Origin: DASUTW01 sp035513995
Lineage (GTDB): Bacteria; Actinomycetota; UBA4738; CALAEC01
Length of the DNA stretch: 11,869 bases
Assembly: GCA_035513995.1 (NCBI GenBank)
Contig: DATKBL010000108.1
Location: 1 to 11,869 of the forward strand
Direction: 5' to 3'
The stretch's first letter is position 1. The number at the start of each line of letters is the position of its first letter. The notes beneath the pieces were generated by a model. The model made no database searches. It was not told the origin of the DNA and was given only the letters and a program-made list of their open reading frames with translations. The position numbers and the translations under genes were made by a program. This document shows, one piece after another, positions 6,156-11,869 of this stretch.

Positions 6156-7370
6156 GTGATCTTCGTGGGGATCGACTGGGCGGAGGCCCACCACGACATC
6201 TGCGTGGTGAATGAGGACGGGTCCGTGCTCGCCAAGGGACGGGTGCCGGAAGGCTTCGACGGAGTGGCGAAGCTCCACGAGGTGGTCGGCTCCCACGCCG
6301 ATGAGCCCTCTGAGGTGATCGTCGGCATCGAGCTCGACCGAGGGCTCCTCGTCGGTGCCCTTGTGGCGGCCGGGTACTCGGTGCACGCCATCAACCCGCT
6401 CTCCGTGAACCGTTACCGCGACCGCCACCGAGTCTCCGGAGCGAAGTCCGATCCGGGGGACGCGCGGGTGCTCGCCGACCTCGTCCGCACCGACCGGCAC
6501 CTGCACCGCGAGGTGGCCGGGGACTCTGATCTGGCGGAGGGGGTGAAGATCCTCGCCAGGGGCCACCAGAGCCTGATCTGGTCGCGCCAGCGGCACCTGA
6601 ACCACCTGCGGAGCGCCCTCCGAGAGTTCTTCCCGGCAGCGCTCGAGGCCTTCGGGACCGACCTGGCCTCGCCGGATGCGCTGGCGGTGCTGGGGGCGGC
6701 CCCCACGCCGGCGCAGGGCCGCGCGCTCGGCGCCTCACGGATCGCCGCCGCCCTCAAGCGGGGGGGCCGGACCCGAGGGGTGAGCGGGCGTGCCGAGGAG
6801 ATCCGCACCGCGCTCCGGAGCACCCAGCTCGAGGCGCCCGACGTGCTCTCGCGAGCCTACGGCGAGGTCGTGCGGGCCACCGTACGGGTCGTCGGGGAGA
6901 TGAACGAGCAGATCGAGGGGCTCCAGCGGGAGCTGGAAGCGCGTTTTGAGGAACACCCGGACGCCGAGATCCTTCGCAGTCTTCCCGGACTCGGTCCAGT
7001 TCTCGGCGCCCGGGTCCTCGCGGAGTTCGGCGATGACCGAACCCGCTACGCCGATCCTAAGGCCCGGAAGAACTACGCGGGCACCTCCCCGATCACCAAG
7101 GCCTCGGGGCGCTCGAGGGTCGCCCTGGCGCGCTTCGCTCGGAACCGTCGCCTCGCCGACGCCCTCGACATGTGGGCGTTCTGCTCGCTCACTACCTCGG
7201 TGGGAGCTCGCCGCCTCTACGACGCCCAAAGGAACAAGGGGAAGACACATCGCCAGGCGCTGCGAGCCCTCGCGAACCGGTGGGTGGGCATCCTGCACGG
7301 GTGCCTGCGGCACCGGCTGCCCTACCGTGAAGACGTCGCCTGGCCGGGCTCAGTCGAGGTCGCCGCTTGA
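6156..7370 (+). CDS. IS110-family transposase (DEDD bridge recombinase)
   Basis: This 404-residue protein has the two IS110 domains. The N-terminal RuvC-like DEDD_Tnp domain (about 1-160) shows the metal-binding residues D7 in FVGIDWAEAHHD, E59 in IVGIELDRG, and D99 and D102 in KSDPGDA, at nearly the same spacing as in IS621. A coiled-coil linker (about 235-268) leads to the Transposase_20 domain with a helix-hairpin-helix (LPGLGPVLGARVLAEFGD, 276-293) and the segment TSPITKASG, whose S317 is the likely catalytic serine. With its bridge RNA it should recombine donor and target DNA at CT cores. GTG at 6156 is chosen for its Shine-Dalgarno and because the protein family begins at this point; an extension to 6033 would translate the bridge RNA. 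The TGA stop overlaps the -35 half of the junction promoter. No frameshift or missing key residue was seen. Confidence 0.95.
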   Translation: MIFVGIDWAEAHHDICVVNEDGSVLAKGRVPEGFDGVAKLHEVVGSHADEPSEVIVGIELDRGLLVGALVAAGYSVHAINPLSVNRYRDRHRVSGAKSDPGDARVLADLVRTDRHLHREVAGDSDLAEGVKILARGHQSLIWSRQRHLNHLRSALREFFPAALEAFGTDLASPDALAVLGAAPTPAQGRALGASRIAAALKRGGRTRGVSGRAEEIRTALRSTQLEAPDVLSRAYGEVVRATVRVVGEMNEQIEGLQRELEARFEEHPDAEILRSLPGLGPVLGARVLAEFGDDRTRYADPKARKNYAGTSPITKASGRSRVALARFARNRRLADALDMWAFCSLTTSVGARRLYDAQRNKGKTHRQALRALANRWVGILHGCLRHRLPYREDVAWPGSVEVAA

Positions 7371-7393
7371 CAAGTTAGCGCCGTGGGATGTCT
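7367..7393 (+). promoter_or_regulatory. Right half of the IS110 circle-junction promoter
   Basis: A consensus -35, TTGACA (7367-7372), overlaps the transposase stop. In the excised circle the right end (through CT at 7393) joins the left end beginning AAT (5937-5939). This gives -10 TCTAAT exactly 18 bp from the -35. Predicted transcription would start near 5946, just before the first bridge RNA stem. Junction promoters are known in this family. Confidence 0.68.
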
Positions 7394-7531
7394 AGATGGG
7401 CCTCTGGAGCGGGTACCGAGGCGCAGCCCGGAGCATCCGGTTCGACCCCGACCTCGAGGCGACCGCTCCGGTGGCGGTGAGCGTCGGGGGATCGAGGCCC
7501 TGCGGATGGACGTGGTGGCCGCCACCGCAGG

Positions 7532-7571
7532 CGTGGAGAGATCGTGGAGAAATCGTAGAGTCGGTGTAGAG
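7532..7571 (+). repeat. Four 11-bp-phased CGTRGAG repeats
   Basis: CGTGGAG at 7532 and 7543, CGTAGAG at 7554 and TGTAGAG at 7565 recur exactly every 11 bp. They lie about 190 bp upstream of the histidine kinase start and may be an operator. No regulator can be named from the motif. Confidence 0.55.
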
Positions 7572-7744
7572 GCGCTCGTCACGACACTCGGCCCCATGAA
7601 CGGGCAGCCACCCACACTCTATCCCCCGGGCTGCCGGTGTTCGTACGCTGTAACCTTCGCCTCCGCCACTGCACAGATGTAATTCCGCCGGCAAGCTCTA
7701 ACTCGCCCGATCCGCGTCCCTCCATGTGGAGACGTGGGATGAGG

Positions 7745-7750
7745 CATTAT
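7745..7750 (+). promoter_or_regulatory. -10 box for a probable leaderless kinase transcript
   Basis: CATTAT (matching A2 and T6 of the -10 consensus) ends 7 nt before the ATG at 7758. The GAGG at 7741 is too far upstream to be a normal Shine-Dalgarno. Weak but matches the pattern of the other host-like genes. Confidence 0.35.
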
Positions 7751-7757
7751 CTGTACG

Positions 7758-9854
7758 ATGGATGCGACCGTTCCGGCCGCTCCGCGCTCCGAGCGTCGAC
7801 GCGCCGTCGTTCTCGTCCTCGCCGGAATCGCCGCCGCGGGCGTCGTCGGTGGAGCCGTGCTCACCGTGCCCGCCGCCTCCCGGGTCGGCTTCGCCGAGCT
7901 GTACCTCACCGATCTGGTGATCGGCGCATCGTTCACGACGATCGGGGTGCTGGTCACGCAGCGGCGGCCCGACAACCCGATGGGCTGGCTGTTCCTGGGG
8001 ATCGGCGTCGTGGAGGGGCTCGTCGCAGGGTTGAACCACTACGCGATGGTGGGCCTTACGAGCTCCCCAGCCCTCCCCGCTGCGAGGTGGGCCGCGTGGC
8101 TCGGTTACTGGCTGGTCTCGCTCGTCGTTCCGAGCGGGCTGTTCCTGCTGCTACTGCTCTGGTTTCCGAGCGGTCGGCCGATCTCTCGCGCGTGGGGATG
8201 GGTCGGGAGAGCCGGCGTCGCGTTCTCCGTCCTCTTCACGGTGACCGAGATCCTGGTCATCCCCCGGATGGAGGTCACCTCGAGTCTCTTCATCGAGAAT
8301 CCCACGAACGTCGCCACCTCCGACGTCCCGGAGGACGCGTGGATCGTCGGATTGGCGATCCTGTTGATCGGCGTCGCCGGCGTCGTCGTTCGGTACCGGC
8401 GCTCGAGCGGCGAGGAGCGCCAGCAGCTGCGGTGGTTCATGTTCGCGGTTGCATCCGGGATCGTCCCTTTGGCGGTCGTCGTGCTCGTGTACCTGCTCGC
8501 TGGCGCGCCCGAGTCCCAGCCGACGTGGTTCCTCGTGGTTTCGTCGATCGTGCCGCTCCTCGGGATCGGTATCGGCGTTCCCGCGGCATGCGGCGTCGCG
8601 ATCCTCCGATACCGCCTCTGGGATCTCGACGTCGTGATCCGCAAGGCGGTACTCGCGACGGTCGCGGTCGTCACGATCAGCGCGGTCTACGTCGCCATCG
8701 TCGGCGGGATCGGCGCGCTCGTCGGCTCGCGACTCGACACCGCCCTCGGGTTCGTCGCGGCAGCCGTGCTCGCCGTGGCGTTCCAGCCGATCCGCGAGCG
8801 TGCCGGGCGCTTCGCGGACCGTGTCGTGTACGGGCGGCGAGCGACGCCGTACGAGGTGCTGGCGGACTTTTCCGAACGAGTAGCGGATGCCTACGCCGCC
8901 GACGAAGTGCTCCCCCGGATAGCGCAGGTACTCGGCGAGGGCACCGGCGGGGAGGCCACCACGGTGTGGCTCGAGCTCTCGGGGGAGCTCCGGCCGGCCG
9001 CCTCGTGGCCGCAGGAGCGGTCACTGCACCCGGTCGCGTTGGACGGCGACGTCCTTCCGCCGCTAGGCGACCCGGCGTTCGCGGTGCGGCACCGAGGTGA
9101 GCTGCTCGGCGCGCTCAGCGTGTCGATGCCGGCGACCGATCCGATGGATCCAACTAAGGAACGGCTCGCCCGGGACCTGGCGTCACAGGCCGGACTGGTC
9201 CTGCGGAACGTCCGTCTGATCGAGGAGCTCCGCGCGTCGCGCCAGCGCCTCGTCGCGGCGCAGGACGAAGAGCGCCGGAAGCTCGAACGGAACCTGCACG
9301 ACGGCGCCCAGCAGCAGCTCGTGGCGCTCCAGATACAGCTGCGCCTCCTCGAGCGGCGGGTCGGGAAGGACACTCAGGAGGAGCTCGAACTCGTGCAGGG
9401 AATGCAGGCCGCCGCTCGCGCCGCCCTCGAGGACCTGCGGGACCTCGCACGTGGGATCTATCCCCCGCTGCTCGCCGATCAGGGCCTCGTCGCCGCCCTC
9501 AACGCACAAGCGAGCCGATCTCCCGTGCCCGTGACGGTCGTCGGCGAGGGCGTCGGCCGGTATCCGCGAGACGTGGAGTCGGCCGTCTACTTCTGCACGC
9601 TGGAGGCGTTGAACAACGTCGCGAAGTACGCGGACGCGACTGCCGTCACCGTCCGCGTGAGCGACGATGACGGCGTCGTGCGGTTTCGGATCGACGACGA
9701 CGGCCGCGGGTTCGATCCACGTCTGGCGCGGCACGGCACCGGTGTCCAGGGCATGGTTGATCGTCTCGACGCGGTCGGAGGGAGCCTCGAGATCTCGAGC
9801 GAGCCAGGTCGAGGAACCTCCGTCGAAGGTATCCTCCCGATCGATCGGGCGTAG
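7758..9854 (+). CDS. Membrane sensor histidine kinase, NarL/DesK (HisKA_3) type, with no response regulator beside it
   Basis: A 698-residue integral membrane kinase. About ten hydrophobic segments fill residues 15-345 (near 15-37, 47-67, 75-97, 112-137, 148-168, 195-213, 225-250, 257-283, 297-320 and 328-345). A GAF-like region (about 370-490) and a short coiled coil follow. The HisKA_3 box ERRKLERNLHDGAQQQL has the phospho-acceptor H514. The ATPase domain has the N box with E616 and N620 (EALNNVAKYA), the G1 box DDDGRGFD (about 646-653) and the later GTGVQGMVDRL. All catalytic motifs are intact. The signal is unknown, perhaps membrane- or lipid-related given the long membrane part. Its partner should be a LuxR-type response regulator, normally the next gene, but downstream are repeats and a tRNA-Sec remnant. 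The partner was either lost, is elsewhere, or the kinase is cargo of the selC element. Confidence 0.92.
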   Translation: MDATVPAAPRSERRRAVVLVLAGIAAAGVVGGAVLTVPAASRVGFAELYLTDLVIGASFTTIGVLVTQRRPDNPMGWLFLGIGVVEGLVAGLNHYAMVGLTSSPALPAARWAAWLGYWLVSLVVPSGLFLLLLLWFPSGRPISRAWGWVGRAGVAFSVLFTVTEILVIPRMEVTSSLFIENPTNVATSDVPEDAWIVGLAILLIGVAGVVVRYRRSSGEERQQLRWFMFAVASGIVPLAVVVLVYLLAGAPESQPTWFLVVSSIVPLLGIGIGVPAACGVAILRYRLWDLDVVIRKAVLATVAVVTISAVYVAIVGGIGALVGSRLDTALGFVAAAVLAVAFQPIRERAGRFADRVVYGRRATPYEVLADFSERVADAYAADEVLPRIAQVLGEGTGGEATTVWLELSGELRPAASWPQERSLHPVALDGDVLPPLGDPAFAVRHRGELLGALSVSMPATDPMDPTKERLARDLASQAGLVLRNVRLIEELRASRQRLVAAQDEERRKLERNLHDGAQQQLVALQIQLRLLERRVGKDTQEELELVQGMQAAARAALEDLRDLARGIYPPLLADQGLVAALNAQASRSPVPVTVVGEGVGRYPRDVESAVYFCTLEALNNVAKYADATAVTVRVSDDDGVVRFRIDDDGRGFDPRLARHGTGVQGMVDRLDAVGGSLEISSEPGRGTSVEGILPIDRA

Positions 9855-9930
9855 CGTGAAGAGATGGTGGTGTCGGGTATGGCCCCCGGTCACCAGACTC
9901 GACCCCACGAACGGGGAGCGACCCAGATCC

Positions 9931-9948
9931 TGCAAACACGATGCAAAC
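9931..9948 (+). repeat. TGCAAAC pair, 11 bp apart
   Basis: TGCAAAC occurs at 9931-9937 and 9942-9948. With nearby GGCAC words at 9953 and 9978 it may belong to a set of integrase arm-type sites next to the tRNA-Sec remnant. The region 9855-10067 holds no gene; a small CCCC-ACGAAC-GGGG hairpin at 9903-9916 lacks a T tract and is not called a terminator. Confidence 0.35.
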
Positions 9949-10019
9949 GAACGGCACACAACTCGCCGGTACAGAGCGGCACGGAATGGTAGAAGGGGCG
10001 GGCAAACCGCCACCTCAGC

Positions 10020-10064
10020 GGCACCGCGCGGCACGAGGCGGCACCAGCCAGCACGAACGGCCAC
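10020..10064 (+). repeat. Five 10-bp-phased GGCAC repeats beside the tRNA-Sec remnant
   Basis: GGCAC starts at 10020, 10030 and 10040, followed by AGCAC at 10050 and GCCAC at 10060: exact 10-bp spacing, stopping 4 bp before the tRNA identity begins. Further unphased GGCAC words occur at 9953 and 9978. The likely role is binding of a tyrosine integrase or accessory protein at the element end. Confidence 0.65.
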
Positions 10065-10067
10065 GAA

Positions 10068-10126
10068 CTTCAAAACCGGTGAAGCGCCTAACCGCGCTTG
10101 GCGGGTTCGATTCCCGTCCGCCTCCG
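10068..10126 (+). pseudogene. selC: tRNA-Sec 3' half (selC remnant; attachment-site scar)
   Basis: The sequence starts at an anticodon loop CTTCAAA (anticodon UCA) and continues with 3' anticodon stem ACCGG, a long variable arm AAGCGC/GCGCTT (10082-10087 with 10094-10099), T arm GCGGG-TTCGATT-CCCGT, the 8-nt 3' acceptor strand CCGCCTCC and discriminator G. The 8-bp acceptor, G73 and UCA together point to selenocysteine tRNA rather than Ser or Leu. The 5' side (ACGAA before the loop) cannot pair with ACCGG, and no D arm or full acceptor partner is present, so this is a 3' half only. Such halves, starting in the anticodon loop, are left when an element integrates by a tyrosine recombinase; the intact tRNA should lie at the other element end, to the left and outside the window. 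Confidence 0.85.
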
Positions 10127-10161
10127 CTGACCCAAGGAATCGGCTCACGAACCGAGGCGAG

Positions 10162-10167
10162 TATCCT
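10162..10167 (+). promoter_or_regulatory. -10 box for a probable leaderless thioesterase transcript
   Basis: TATCCT is followed by 6 nt and then the GTG at 10174, placing the predicted transcription start on the start codon. The same hexamer serves the tRNA-Leu gene. Confidence 0.45.
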
Positions 10168-10173
10168 CTGAGC

Positions 10174-11259
10174 GTGGTCATCGAAGAACCCGTCCGCGGG
10201 AGCTACGCGTACCTGGAGCATCCGTGGCTGTTCGGGATCCCCCCGCACGAGCAGATGCGGCCCTTCATCGAGGGCGAGGTGCCGCTCCCCCCCATCCATC
10301 ACCTCACCGGGCTCACGCCGGTCGAGTCAAGACCGACCACGTCGACGTGGTCCATGCCCGCGAGCCCGTGGTGGCGATCGGCGGCCGGCATCTTCCCGGG
10401 GGGGGCGCTCGCCGTGGTGGCGGATGCGGCGCTCGGCGGGGCGGTCTACGGCGGCCTGCCCCAGGGGACCGTCCTGGCCACGTCCGAGCTGACGATGAAC
10501 TTCGTCCGCCCGGCGACCCCCGAGAGCCGGGAGCTGACGGCGAGAGCGGGGCTCATCCACGCCGGCTCTCGACAAGGCCTGTCCGATGCGCGGGTCGAGG
10601 ACGCCGAAGGCCGCCTCCTGGCGCACGCCAGCTCCCGGTGCGTCCTGCGCAGGCTCCCCTTCGACCCTCCGGAGCCGCCGGGCACGCTGCCGCCCTTCAA
10701 GGCTCCCGACCACGACAGTCCCGACCCCTACCTGCGGCCCTCCGAGGGCACGGTGGTCCCTCAGGAGGAATGGGACAGGACATCCGGCCTGGACCTCGTC
10801 CGATCCTGGAAGAGCGAGGAGCGAGGCACGCCGCCCGTCTGCCGACTCTCGGGCTGGCGGCTGCTGGAGGTCGACGAAGGCGCGTCCACGTGGTCGATGC
10901 CGGCCAGCGAGTGGTTCTGCACGGGCTTCGGGACGTTCTACGGGGGCATCATCGCGCACTTCATCGACGGCGGGATCAACACCGCCGTCACCACGACCCT
11001 CCCTCCGGGCACGTCCTTCGGCACCCTCGACCTGAAGGTCAACTTCCTGCGGCCGGTCACGCCGGACGGCAGGGACCTCGTCGCTCGCGCCAGGGTGGTG
11101 CACGGGGGGCGGACCGTCGCCGTGACCACAGCCGAGGTCGAGGACGCCGACGGGAAGCGTGTGGCCATGGCCACGAGCAGCGCCATGATCCTCCCGGGCG
11201 TCCCCTGGAATGCGGCGAAGCCGCCGGAGACGCTGGACGAAGCGCCCGAGGACGGGTAA
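10174..11259 (+). CDS. Tandem-hotdog PaaI-type thioesterase
   Basis: A 361-residue protein made of two hotdog domains, about 40-160 and 222-342. They look like an internal duplication: both contain TWSMPAS (58-64 and 239-245), then a Gly-Gly turn and an acidic residue in the hotdog helix (G76-G77, D84; G257-G258, D265), then a strand with MNFVRP or VNFLRP. The second copy also has HGG (310-312). Members of the PaaI/acyl-CoA thioesterase superfamily hydrolyse acyl-CoA thioesters in the cytosol; double-hotdog proteins exist among them. The substrate cannot be told. GTG at 10174 is chosen because the frame upstream runs through the tRNA-Sec remnant and cannot be coding, and because of the TATCCT box. 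It is probably host DNA bordering the integration site. It may be co-oriented with, but not clearly in an operon with, the next gene 53 bp later. Confidence 0.87.
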   Translation: MVIEEPVRGSYAYLEHPWLFGIPPHEQMRPFIEGEVPLPPIHHLTGLTPVESRPTTSTWSMPASPWWRSAAGIFPGGALAVVADAALGGAVYGGLPQGTVLATSELTMNFVRPATPESRELTARAGLIHAGSRQGLSDARVEDAEGRLLAHASSRCVLRRLPFDPPEPPGTLPPFKAPDHDSPDPYLRPSEGTVVPQEEWDRTSGLDLVRSWKSEERGTPPVCRLSGWRLLEVDEGASTWSMPASEWFCTGFGTFYGGIIAHFIDGGINTAVTTTLPPGTSFGTLDLKVNFLRPVTPDGRDLVARARVVHGGRTVAVTTAEVEDADGKRVAMATSSAMILPGVPWNAAKPPETLDEAPEDG

Positions 11260-11297
11260 CCCGCCCGAGCTTCGCGCGGATGCATCAGGCGCCGCGC

Positions 11298-11303
11298 TAG
11301 TCT
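11298..11303 (+). promoter_or_regulatory. -10 box before the glycosyltransferase
   Basis: TAGTCT lies 9 nt before the ATG at 11313, giving at most a leader of a few bases. No Shine-Dalgarno is seen. Confidence 0.38.
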
Positions 11304-11312
11304 TCGTCCGGA

Positions 11313-11869
11313 ATGCGGATCCTCATCTGGCATGGGTGGCTTCTCGAAGGGTCGGGCTCCAACGTCTATACGGCCAAAGTTGTGGAGACGTGGCGGGCGC
11401 AGGGACACGACGTCCTGCTCGTCGCCCAGGAGCGGCACCCCGAGCGGTTCCCTTTCTTCGACGCCTGGGCCGACGCCGACCTCGCCGCAGCCCGTCCGCT
11501 GGACGCCGACCCCGCCCCCGGCCGGGCGACCCTGCTCCGCCCGGACATCGGCGATCTCATGCCCGTGTTCGTCTACGACGAGTACGAGGGGTTCCGCGTC
11601 AAGACGTTCGTGGACCTCAGCGAGGAGGAGCTGGAGACCTACCTCGACCGGAGCGTGACCACCCTGCGCGAGGCGGCGGCGCGGCACGGGACCGAGGTGG
11701 CGGTGGCCGGTCACGCGATCCCCGGTGCCCTCATCGCCGGCCGGGCCCTCGGCTCGATCCCCTACGTCGCGAAGATCCACGGGAGCGACGTCGAGTACGC
11801 GATGCGGAAGCAGCAGCGGTACGTGGATCTCGCGCGCGAGGGGCTGGAGGGCGCGGCGTCGGTGGCCGG
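11313..11869 (+). CDS. Glycosyltransferase family 4-like protein, N-terminal part (3' end off window)
   Basis: The frame is open from ATG 11313 to the window edge, showing 185 residues. The start MRILIWHGWLLEGSGSNVY has the first beta strand and the glycine-rich GSGSN loop typical of the acceptor-side Rossmann fold of GT4/GT-B retaining glycosyltransferases. A second strand (HDVLLVAQE) follows, and later PYVAKIHGSDVEYAM resembles the region around the HGSD/HDxD motif seen in such enzymes. The nucleotide-sugar binding C-terminal domain, with its EX7E motif, is beyond the edge. The product would be a soluble or peripheral enzyme moving a sugar from an activated donor to a glycan or lipid acceptor; the substrate is unknown. 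The gene follows the thioesterase by 53 bp but has its own -10-like box. Confidence 0.85.
   Translation, partial: MRILIWHGWLLEGSGSNVYTAKVVETWRAQGHDVLLVAQERHPERFPFFDAWADADLAAARPLDADPAPGRATLLRPDIGDLMPVFVYDEYEGFRVKTFVDLSEEELETYLDRSVTTLREAAARHGTEVAVAGHAIPGALIAGRALGSIPYVAKIHGSDVEYAMRKQQRYVDLAREGLEGAASVA

Larger units (their letters stand above)
5935..7393 (+). mobile_element. IS110-family insertion sequence with bridge RNA, complete
   Basis: Boundaries were inferred from guide matches: core CT at 5935-5936 on the left and CT at 7392-7393 on the right, giving about 1457 bp with one core counted. The layout is IS110-like: 219 nt of 5' noncoding DNA carrying a bridge RNA, a 404-aa DEDD transposase, and a right end only 22 nt after the stop codon. 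There are no terminal inverted repeats, as is usual for this family. The excised circle would join the ends as ...GATGT-CT-AATGG..., creating a promoter. All parts appear intact, so it may be active. I saw no second copy in the window. Confidence 0.8.
5928..7413. repeat. Inverted repeat split by the IS110 insertion (arms 5928-5935 and 7406-7413)
   Basis: CCCGCTCC at 5928-5935 is the exact reverse complement of GGAGCGGG at 7406-7413. If the IS is removed at its CT cores the two arms come together around a 13-nt centre, giving an 8-bp hairpin. The element therefore appears to have inserted at the edge of the left arm. IS110-family elements often choose palindromic targets. Confidence 0.6.
7394..7757. 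other. Noncoding stretch between the IS element and the histidine kinase
   Basis: No convincing gene. It contains the right arm of the split inverted repeat (7406-7413), the 11-bp-phased CGTRGAG repeats (7532-7571), and an inverted repeat GGCAGCC/GGCTGCC (7603-7609 with 7629-7635, 19-nt spacer). The kinase promoter is at its right end. Confidence 0.55.

Noticed and set aside
5723..7402. 9-bp direct repeat AGATGGGCC at 5723-5731 and 7394-7402 as possible IS target duplication
   Set aside because: The left copy lies 200 bp outside the guide-defined left end, IS110 elements do not make such duplications, and a 9-bp match is likely by chance.
7441..7460. GGTTCGACCCCGACC resembling a tRNA T arm, considered as second tRNA-Leu attachment site
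   Set aside because: Flanking bases do not form a T stem, and the match to the tRNA-Leu 3' end is imperfect throughout.
10035..10126. A full tRNA-Sec using GAGGCGG (10035-10041) as 5' acceptor strand
   Set aside because: Seven acceptor pairs can form, but the anticodon stem has almost no pairs and no D arm fits. The GAGGCGG is explained by the 10-bp repeats.
9667..10173. Upstream extension of the thioesterase frame to 9667
   Set aside because: It would overlap the kinase, the phased repeats and the tRNA-Sec remnant. No domain is present before residue 1 of the GTG start.
10015..10302. Minus-strand frame over the tRNA-Sec remnant
   Set aside because: Its product contains the familiar tRNA-antisense translation (RESNPPSAVRRFTGFEV), a common annotation artefact.

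Overview
The window is GC-rich and looks actinobacterial (Actinomycetota), probably from an uncultured lineage. The reasons are a replication-relaxation/serine-recombinase operon typical of actinobacterial integrative elements, a zinc-ribbon adenylate cyclase/AAA-ATPase regulator, and start codons that sit right behind -10-like boxes, as in leaderless genes. No species can be named from sequence alone.

Layout. Bases 1-2163 (minus) hold the first 721 codons of a soluble class III adenylate cyclase fused to a STAND-type ATPase, cut by the window edge. Diverging from it is tRNA-Leu(UAA) at 2207-2289. A minus-strand operon at 5097-2239 follows, with three overlapping genes: a replication-relaxation protein, a 70-residue unknown protein and a large serine recombinase. 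The recombinase frame ends inside the tRNA, and its stop codon is antisense to the anticodon. Bases 5098-5934 have no convincing gene but carry helically phased GGGAGGT repeats.

Bases 5935-7393 are an IS110-family insertion sequence. Its 5' noncoding end can be folded by eye into a complete bridge RNA: a 5' stem-loop, a target-binding loop and a donor-binding loop. The guide segments in the loops match the element's own ends and its left flank. Together they give both boundaries at CT cores, an insertion inside an inverted repeat, and a promoter (TTGACA, 18 bp, TCTAAT) that exists only when the right and left ends are joined in the circular form. This is the most interesting system in the window.

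Bases 7758-9854 encode a membrane-bound NarL/DesK-type histidine kinase with no response regulator beside it. About 210 bp later lies the 3' half of a tRNA-Sec gene (10068-10126) without its 5' half, directly preceded by five 10-bp-phased repeats. This is the usual scar at the far end of an element integrated into selC. Beyond it come host-like genes: a double-hotdog PaaI-type thioesterase (10174-11259) and the start of a GT4 glycosyltransferase (11313 to the edge).

Reading of the whole: bases from about 2240 to 10067 look like accessory DNA between two different tRNA-associated ends, one tRNA-Leu and one tRNA-Sec. That suggests nested or decayed elements rather than one intact element. The host genes on both sides look leaderless, while the mobile genes are mostly Shine-Dalgarno led and translationally coupled.
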